A stretch of DNA of 64,000 bases from Roseivivax marinus (GTDB lineage: Bacteria > Pseudomonadota > Alphaproteobacteria > Rhodobacterales > Rhodobacteraceae). Below the pieces are notes generated by a model. That model worked only from the letters and a program-made list of their open reading frames with translations. It was not told the DNA's origin and made no database searches. Position 1 is the stretch's first letter. Every line of letters starts with the position of its first letter. The stretch lies in contig NZ_FOAI01000001.1 in NCBI RefSeq assembly GCF_900109705.1, forward strand, positions 62,001 to 126,000, written 5' to 3'. Shown here piece by piece: positions 55,835 through 64,000 of the stretch. The translations under genes were made by a program, and so were the position numbers.

Positions 55835-56733
55835 GCCACGATCCCCCGCAGCGCCACGGCGGCGACCATCATGCCGGACACGTAGAACAGCACCCCGGTG
55901 GCGTTGTACCACGGTGCGCGCGCCTTCGGGTCACGCAGAAGGACGCGCATGGCCCAGCCCTGCGCGGCGAGAAGGACGGCGATCAGCGCCGCGGCGACAG
56001 GTGCGCTCCACCACGCGAGCAGCGCGATGACGGCCACCTGCGGCAGTGCCATGACCACGCAGGCCGTGCGCGCCGCGACGGCGGGGCCGAGGGTCACCGG
56101 AAGGGAGTCGACGCCGGTCTCGCGGTCGCCCTCCAGCGCCTTGAAGTCGTTGAGGGTCATGATTCCGTGCGCGCCGATGCCGTAAAGCAGCGCGATCACC
56201 ACGATCTCGGCCGCGGGCGCGCCCGCCGACAGCACGGCAGCGCCGGTGATCCAGGGAAGCGTTTCGTAGGACAGCCCGACAAGGCCCGGTCCCCAGAGGC
56301 CCGATCGCTTCAGCCGTACCGGCTCGGCCGAGTAGGCCCAGGCCGCCGCGACTGCCGCACAGGTCGCGCCGAAGCCCCACGGTCCCAGCGGCACGGCCAG
56401 GGCGAGCGCCGCGGCGGACATCGCGAGCGCGACCCAAAGGCCCCATCGGCCCGGCACGCGGCCCGAGGGTATCGGACGGTCCGGTTCGTTGATCGCATCG
56501 ACGTGGCGGTCGCACCAGTCGTTCGCCGCCTGGCTCATGCCGCAGACCACGGGGCCGGCCAGCACGATGCCAAGCACCACCAGCGGCCAGTCCGTGCCCG
56601 GCGCCACGCCAGAGGCGGTGACGCCGCACAGATAGGCCCACATGGGGGGGAACCACGTCACCGGCTTCAGAAGCCGCAGCAGCGCCGCGGGGTCCGGCAG
56701 CCGGCGCGGGTGTAAACCTGCGCTGACACTCAT
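55831..56733 (-). CDS. bchG: Bacteriochlorophyll synthase BchG
   Basis: A 300-residue UbiA-family prenyltransferase that attaches the geranylgeranyl or phytyl tail to bacteriochlorophyllide a in the membrane. First Asp-rich motif NDWCDRHVDAINEPDRPIPS, second motif NDFKALEGDRETGVDSLPVT. The start MSVSAGLHPRRLPDPAALLR was chosen at 56733; a longer form at 56769 adds 12 unconserved residues. A TGT-N10-ACA pattern overlaps the start. Follows ppsR by 61 bp. Confidence 0.95.
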   Translation of the reverse strand: MSVSAGLHPRRLPDPAALLRLLKPVTWFPPMWAYLCGVTASGVAPGTDWPLVVLGIVLAGPVVCGMSQAANDWCDRHVDAINEPDRPIPSGRVPGRWGLWVALAMSAAALALAVPLGPWGFGATCAAVAAAWAYSAEPVRLKRSGLWGPGLVGLSYETLPWITGAAVLSAGAPAAEIVVIALLYGIGAHGIMTLNDFKALEGDRETGVDSLPVTLGPAVAARTACVVMALPQVAVIALLAWWSAPVAAALIAVLLAAQGWAMRVLLRDPKARAPWYNATGVLFYVSGMMVAAVALRGIVA

Positions 56734-56794
56734 GTCGAAAACTAGACACTCGAAACCGAGTCGGCGCAAGGGCCGCGATCCGCGGCCCGCCGGT

Positions 56795-58219
56795 TCAGGT
56801 CTCGTTGGGGTCGTAGTTCAGCAGGCCGTATTTCCGCAGCTTCACGTAGAGGCTCTGACGCGACAGGCCGAGCATTTCCGCCGCCGCCACCCGGTTGTTA
56901 CGGGTGAGCTGAACGGCGGTTTCGATGCACATTTTCTCGACCACGTCGGTGGTCTCCGCGACGATCTCGCGCAGGGTTGCCGAGCCCACGAGCTCCATGA
57001 CCGAACTGGCCGACTCCATGGCCGCCGGTGCGGGACCCGCGCGCACCGCCTCGCTGCGGGCGGCATCCCGGATCACGAGGCCGAGCAGCGGATCGGTCCT
57101 GTCGTTGAGGTAGGTCACCGACATTTCCACCGGCGTCTCGGCGCCCAGTTCGCTCACCATCCGCGTGGCGTAGAGCCGCATCGTGCCCGCGCGGCGCGCG
57201 TTCTCGGCGACGACGTTCAGATCGACGCGTCCGCGTCCGAGGAAACCCGCGAGGTTCTGGCCGCGCAGGTCCGCCAGCCGTGCCGCCCCCACGAGGTCGA
57301 GGAACGCCTCGTTGGCGGTGGCGATCTCGCCCGAGAGAGTGGCGAAGACCACCGCGTCGGTCGACCGCTCGAACAGCAGTGAGACGTCGGCGCTGATGCC
57401 GGGCATGCCGCCCGCCTCGGCGTCGGGATCGCTCAGGCGGCAGAGGTAGGAGCGTTTGCCGGCGGCGCGGAACAGTTGCGGGGCGATGGCGATGCCGCGC
57501 CCGGAGGCATCGGCCGCGGCCACGACGGGTTCGCGTGCATCGCGGGTTGCGGCGCGGTCGATCTCGTCCATCAGGCCGTCAGGAGCGGCATCGCCCAGGG
57601 CCTCGGCCAGTCGGGTTCCCATCAACCCTTCGCGGGTTCCGCCCAGAAGCGCCGCGGCCGGTTCGTTCAGATCGCCGATGGTGCCGTCGCCGGCCGATAC
57701 GAAGGCCACCGCGTCGGTCACCGCGCGCAAGAGCATCCGGTAGCGGGTGTCGAACTCGCGCTGGGCCTCGTAGGTCCGTTCCAGCGTCAGTTGCGCGTCG
57801 ACCAGCTGGCGCTGCTGTTCGGCGAGACCGGCCTGGTCGCGGCCCAGCAGCATCGCGCCGGCGCCGTAGGGGATCATGGTGTAGCGCATGGGCCGTTCGA
57901 CCCCGTCGCCGAGGACGTGGGTCAGTTCGAGACCGCTCGGTAGCGGTCGCCCCGCTTCCAGTGCCTCGCGGGCGGCGATCAGCTTGGTGCGGCCCTCCGG
58001 CACGAGGGTCTCCTCAATTGGTCGGCCTTCCCAGCCGGCGACTCCGGCGTCGGCGCTCAGCGCGCCGCCGACGATCACCCGCGTCACGACGCCCGAGGCG
58101 TCGAGCACGAGGGCCAGGTCGCTGGCGGCGGCGACGATCCGTTCGAGGTCCGTGGTTTCGGAGTTGTCCGCACTCTCGCGCGCGGCGAGGGAGGGGATGC
58201 GGTGTTCACTGCCGGTCAT
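56795..58219 (-). CDS. ppsR: Photosynthesis transcriptional repressor PpsR/CrtJ
   Basis: A 474-residue regulator that represses bacteriochlorophyll, carotenoid and light-harvesting genes under aerobic conditions by binding TGT-N12-ACA. It has an N-terminal PAS-like region (30-130), a linker helix QQRQLVDAQLTLERTYEAQR, two PAS domains, and a C-terminal Fis-type HTH (NNRVAAAEMLGLSRQSLYVK). Only two cysteines are visible, Cys260 and Cys431; these correspond in placement to the redox cysteines described in Rhodobacter PpsR/CrtJ. Start at 58219 overlaps the ppaA stop (ATGA). Confidence 0.96.
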   Translation of the reverse strand: MTGSEHRIPSLAARESADNSETTDLERIVAAASDLALVLDASGVVTRVIVGGALSADAGVAGWEGRPIEETLVPEGRTKLIAAREALEAGRPLPSGLELTHVLGDGVERPMRYTMIPYGAGAMLLGRDQAGLAEQQRQLVDAQLTLERTYEAQREFDTRYRMLLRAVTDAVAFVSAGDGTIGDLNEPAAALLGGTREGLMGTRLAEALGDAAPDGLMDEIDRAATRDAREPVVAAADASGRGIAIAPQLFRAAGKRSYLCRLSDPDAEAGGMPGISADVSLLFERSTDAVVFATLSGEIATANEAFLDLVGAARLADLRGQNLAGFLGRGRVDLNVVAENARRAGTMRLYATRMVSELGAETPVEMSVTYLNDRTDPLLGLVIRDAARSEAVRAGPAPAAMESASSVMELVGSATLREIVAETTDVVEKMCIETAVQLTRNNRVAAAEMLGLSRQSLYVKLRKYGLLNYDPNET

Positions 58220-59076
58220 GGTGCTGCCTGTGCCTGCCCCGCGCCCCGGGCGCGACACAGCGCCAGCGCGGTCCTTATGTCATTCGTCACGATGTCCACA
58301 CCGGTCATGTGTTGCAAATCGCCGTCGAAGTCCAGAACGAGCCCGCCGAGCGCCACGAGACGTGGCGGCCTTGCCGACCGGTGGATCGCCTCGCAAAGCG
58401 TTCGGGCCGCCGGCAGGCGATGCTCGCTCGCGCACGAGATCAGGGCCATGTCGTAATCGCCGTCGGCGAGCGCACGCTCGGCCTCGTCGGGGTGAGCGGC
58501 GTGCAACGTCCTGACGGCGACTCCGCGGCGGACGAGTTGTGCCGCGGCCACCCGTGCCCCGAGCGTGTGGTGATCGCCCGGCACCGTCATCAGAAGCGCG
58601 GTCCGCCCCGTGCCGTCCGGGTCCTCTGCGGCATGTGGCTGGAGCCGGATCAGCAGTGCCTGGAGCCGGGCGGTGGCGATGGTGACCTCCGCGAACCCGC
58701 AGCGATCCTCGCACCAGGCGTCCCCGAACTGGCGCGCGACCTGGGGAATGCAGAAATCGACGATGTCGTCGTCCGGCACCCGCATTTCGGCCAGCGCCTC
58801 GTGGACCGCGTCCGGGTCGAAGCGCGTGGCCCCGGCGGCGATGCGCAGCCAGGCCACCGCGCGCGTCAGCCGCGTTTCGCACCGGCGCGTGCCATTCCCG
58901 TTGAGCAGCCGGACGATGCCGTCCGCCAGCGTGGTGATCTCGGGACTGAGGTCTCGGTCGGCGTCGATCATGGGAGTGCCTCCGTCTCCGTCGCCATCGA
59001 CCGGCTGCGTCACGAAACGCACGAGCGCGCTCGCCGTCCGTCCGGTCAGCACCGTTATGTCAGATGTGGAGGACAT
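58216..59076 (-). CDS. ppaA: PpaA/AerR cobalamin-binding antirepressor
   Basis: A 286-residue photosynthesis regulator of the PpaA/AerR family, which binds B12 and counteracts PpsR/CrtJ. The C-terminal B12-binding-like domain shows LMTVPGDHHTLGARVAAAQL (His169/His170 are the candidate cobalamin ligands), then RRGVAVRTLHAAHPDEAERA and LVALGGLVLDFDGDLQHMTG. The four-helix N-terminal part is FCIPQVARQFGDAWCEDRCG. First gene of the leftward operon, divergent from bchF over 167 bp. Overlaps ppsR, so antirepressor and repressor are made together. Confidence 0.94.
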   Translation of the reverse strand: MSSTSDITVLTGRTASALVRFVTQPVDGDGDGGTPMIDADRDLSPEITTLADGIVRLLNGNGTRRCETRLTRAVAWLRIAAGATRFDPDAVHEALAEMRVPDDDIVDFCIPQVARQFGDAWCEDRCGFAEVTIATARLQALLIRLQPHAAEDPDGTGRTALLMTVPGDHHTLGARVAAAQLVRRGVAVRTLHAAHPDEAERALADGDYDMALISCASEHRLPAARTLCEAIHRSARPPRLVALGGLVLDFDGDLQHMTGVDIVTNDIRTALALCRARGAGQAQAAP

Positions 59077-59102
59077 GAGCTAGCTCCGCGTCCAGTAAAG
59101 AT

Positions 59103-62626
<3,524 letters not shown>

Positions 62627-62637
<11 letters not shown>

Positions 62638-64000
62638 CGGCGTCCTGTCCGGGGCCCCCGTGCCCTACGAGGTGGCGATCCTCACCCTCGACAGCCATGC
62701 CGAGCGCGCGGTGGCGCGCGCCGAGGCGGTGCTGGCCGCGGACTTTCCCGGCCTGAAGATCACGGCGCTCGCTGCCGCCGAATGGGGCGAACGGCCCGAG
62801 GCTCTGGCCGAGGCGAAGGCCGCGATCGCGCGGGCAGACCTGATCGTCGTGTCGCTGCTGTTCCTCGAGGACCACGTGCAGGCGATCCTGCCCGATCTTG
62901 CTGCCCGGCGCGACGACGCGGACGCGCTGGTGGGCATCGTGGCCGACGCGCAGATCGTGAAGCTCACGCGCATGGGCAGCCTCGACATGGCGGCGCCGGA
63001 AAGCGCCACGATGGCGTTGCTGAAACGGCTGCGGGGGTCGTCGAAGCCCTCGACCGAGAGCGGTGCGAAGAAGATGCGGATGCTGCGGCGGCTGCCGCGG
63101 ATCCTGCGCTACGTGCCGGGCAAGGCGCAGGACCTGCGGGCCTGGTTCATGGCCATGCAGTACTGGCTGGGCAGCAGCGACGAGAACGTGGTCGGCATGG
63201 TCCGCTTCCTGTTGTCGCGCTACGCCGCGCGTCCGGATTGGCGCGGTGCCGCGGCGCCCGCGCCGGTGGAGTATCCCGAGGCCGGGCTTTACCACCCCGA
63301 CCTGCCGGGCCGGATCGGAAGCGATCCGGAGGCGCTGCCGGGGCCCGAGGCGCCGGTGGCGACCGTGGGCGTGCTGATGATGCGCTCCTACGTGCTCTCG
63401 GGCGACACCGCGCATTACGACGCGGTGATCCGGGCATTCGAGGCGCGGGGCCTGCGTGTGCTGCCGGCCTTTGCCGGCGGGCTCGACGGGAGGCCGGCGG
63501 TGGACGCCTATTTCCGCGACGAGGCCGGCCCGAAGATCGACGCACTGGTGTCGTTGACCGGGTTCAGCCTCGTGGGCGGGCCCGCCTACAACGACAACGA
63601 TGCCGCCGTCTCGGTGCTGCGCGACCTCGACGTTCCCTACATCGCCGCGCACCCGCTGGAGTTCCAGACGCTGGGCCAGTGGGGCGAAAGCGGTCAGGGA
63701 CTTGGGCCGATCGAGACCACCATGCTGATCGCTCTGCCCGAACTCGACGGGGCCACGCGACCGCACGTGTTTGCCGGGCGTCACGGCGAAGCCGGCTGCA
63801 CGGGATGCCGCCAGGCCTGCCGCGGAGACGGCAGCAAGGCGATGGCCCCTTGTCCCGAGCGGATCGAGGCGCTGGCGGGCCGGGTCGCGCGCGCCGCCGC
63901 CCTGCGCCGCAGCCGCGTCGCCGAGCGGCGCGTGGCGGTCGTGCTGTTCGGCTTTCCTCCCAATGCCGGCGCAGCGGGGACGGCGGCGCATCTCGCCGTC
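62627..64000 (+). CDS. bchH: Magnesium chelatase subunit H (5' part, cut by window edge)
   Basis: The first 458 codons of the large porphyrin-binding subunit of magnesium chelatase (full proteins are about 1200 residues). It inserts Mg into protoporphyrin IX with BchI and BchD, the first committed step of bacteriochlorophyll synthesis. N-terminus [40 protein letters not shown] and [20 protein letters not shown] are family blocks, as is [21 protein letters not shown] Cys-rich stretch [13 protein letters not shown] appears near the right edge of the window. ATG 62627 overlaps the end of bchB by 11 bases. Confidence 0.96.

Noticed and set aside
56733-56748. TGT-N10-ACA at the bchG start
   Set aside because: Spacing is two bases short of the PpsR consensus and it overlaps the start codon; kept only as a remark.

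Overview
The window is GC-rich, densely packed chromosomal DNA of an alphaproteobacterium. It most likely comes from a marine, aerobic anoxygenic phototroph of the Roseobacter group (Rhodobacterales). The basis is a bacteriochlorophyll cluster in the Rhodobacter/Roseobacter order (idi-bchP-ORF428-bchG-ppsR-ppaA, then divergent bchF-bchN-bchB-bchH), an alphaproteobacterial split flagellar cluster, an AsnC/SSADH/aminotransferase module of ectoine-catabolism type, and a vanadium haloperoxidase of marine type. No rRNA, tRNA, insertion sequence, phage or CRISPR array was found.

Layout. 1-3269: surface-polysaccharide genes (glycosyltransferase fragment, epimerase, Gfo/Idh/MocA oxidoreductase, WecG/TagA-type transferase). 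3276-5269: hslVU protease behind a sigma-32-like promoter. 5399-8446: a DUF1330 gene, about 690 bp with no convincing gene, and a vanadium-dependent haloperoxidase. 8521-13962: a complete peptide/nickel-type ABC importer operon, with genes in the order permease, permease, fused ATPase, binding protein. 14057-19293: housekeeping genes (proline iminopeptidase, ubiG, MarR regulator, glutaredoxin, ComF, a degenerate methyltransferase, hemH). 19469-22632: a small envelope island with a permuted papain-fold hydrolase, a 64-residue exported membrane protein, two L,D-transpeptidases and a CAP-domain lipoprotein, with CtrA-like sites between genes. 22738-31881: RNA methyltransferase, kinase-like protein, a heterodimeric ABC exporter, cca, two Nudix genes and hslO. 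31887-38411: a receiver-PP2C phosphatase facing an HPt protein, ilvA, argG, an SCP2 protein, and an overlapping aminotransferase/sulfotransferase pair.

38559-43654: divergent flagellar operons (fliL, a membrane protein and a MotE-like gene on one side; fliF-fliH-fliN-fliP on the other) around a CtrA-like site. 43815-46933: glpD-glpK. 47144-52691: eutB-eutC-asnC-SSADH-aminotransferase, the tail of the ectoine/hydroxyectoine catabolic cluster without the transporter, eutA or the ectoine hydrolase/deacetylase genes. 52820-64000: the photosynthesis genes. The leftward arm makes and attaches the phytyl tail (idi, bchP, bchG) and encodes the redox/light regulators PpsR and PpaA/AerR. The rightward arm carries early bacteriochlorophyll synthesis and runs off the window inside bchH. 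A TGT-N12-ACA PpsR site covers the -35 box of the bchF promoter, so the regulator made on one arm probably represses the other.

Many neighbouring genes overlap by 4 to 14 bases (ATGA/GTGA/TTGA junctions), and these overlaps were used to set several starts. Gene calls are by motif and family recognition, without database searches.
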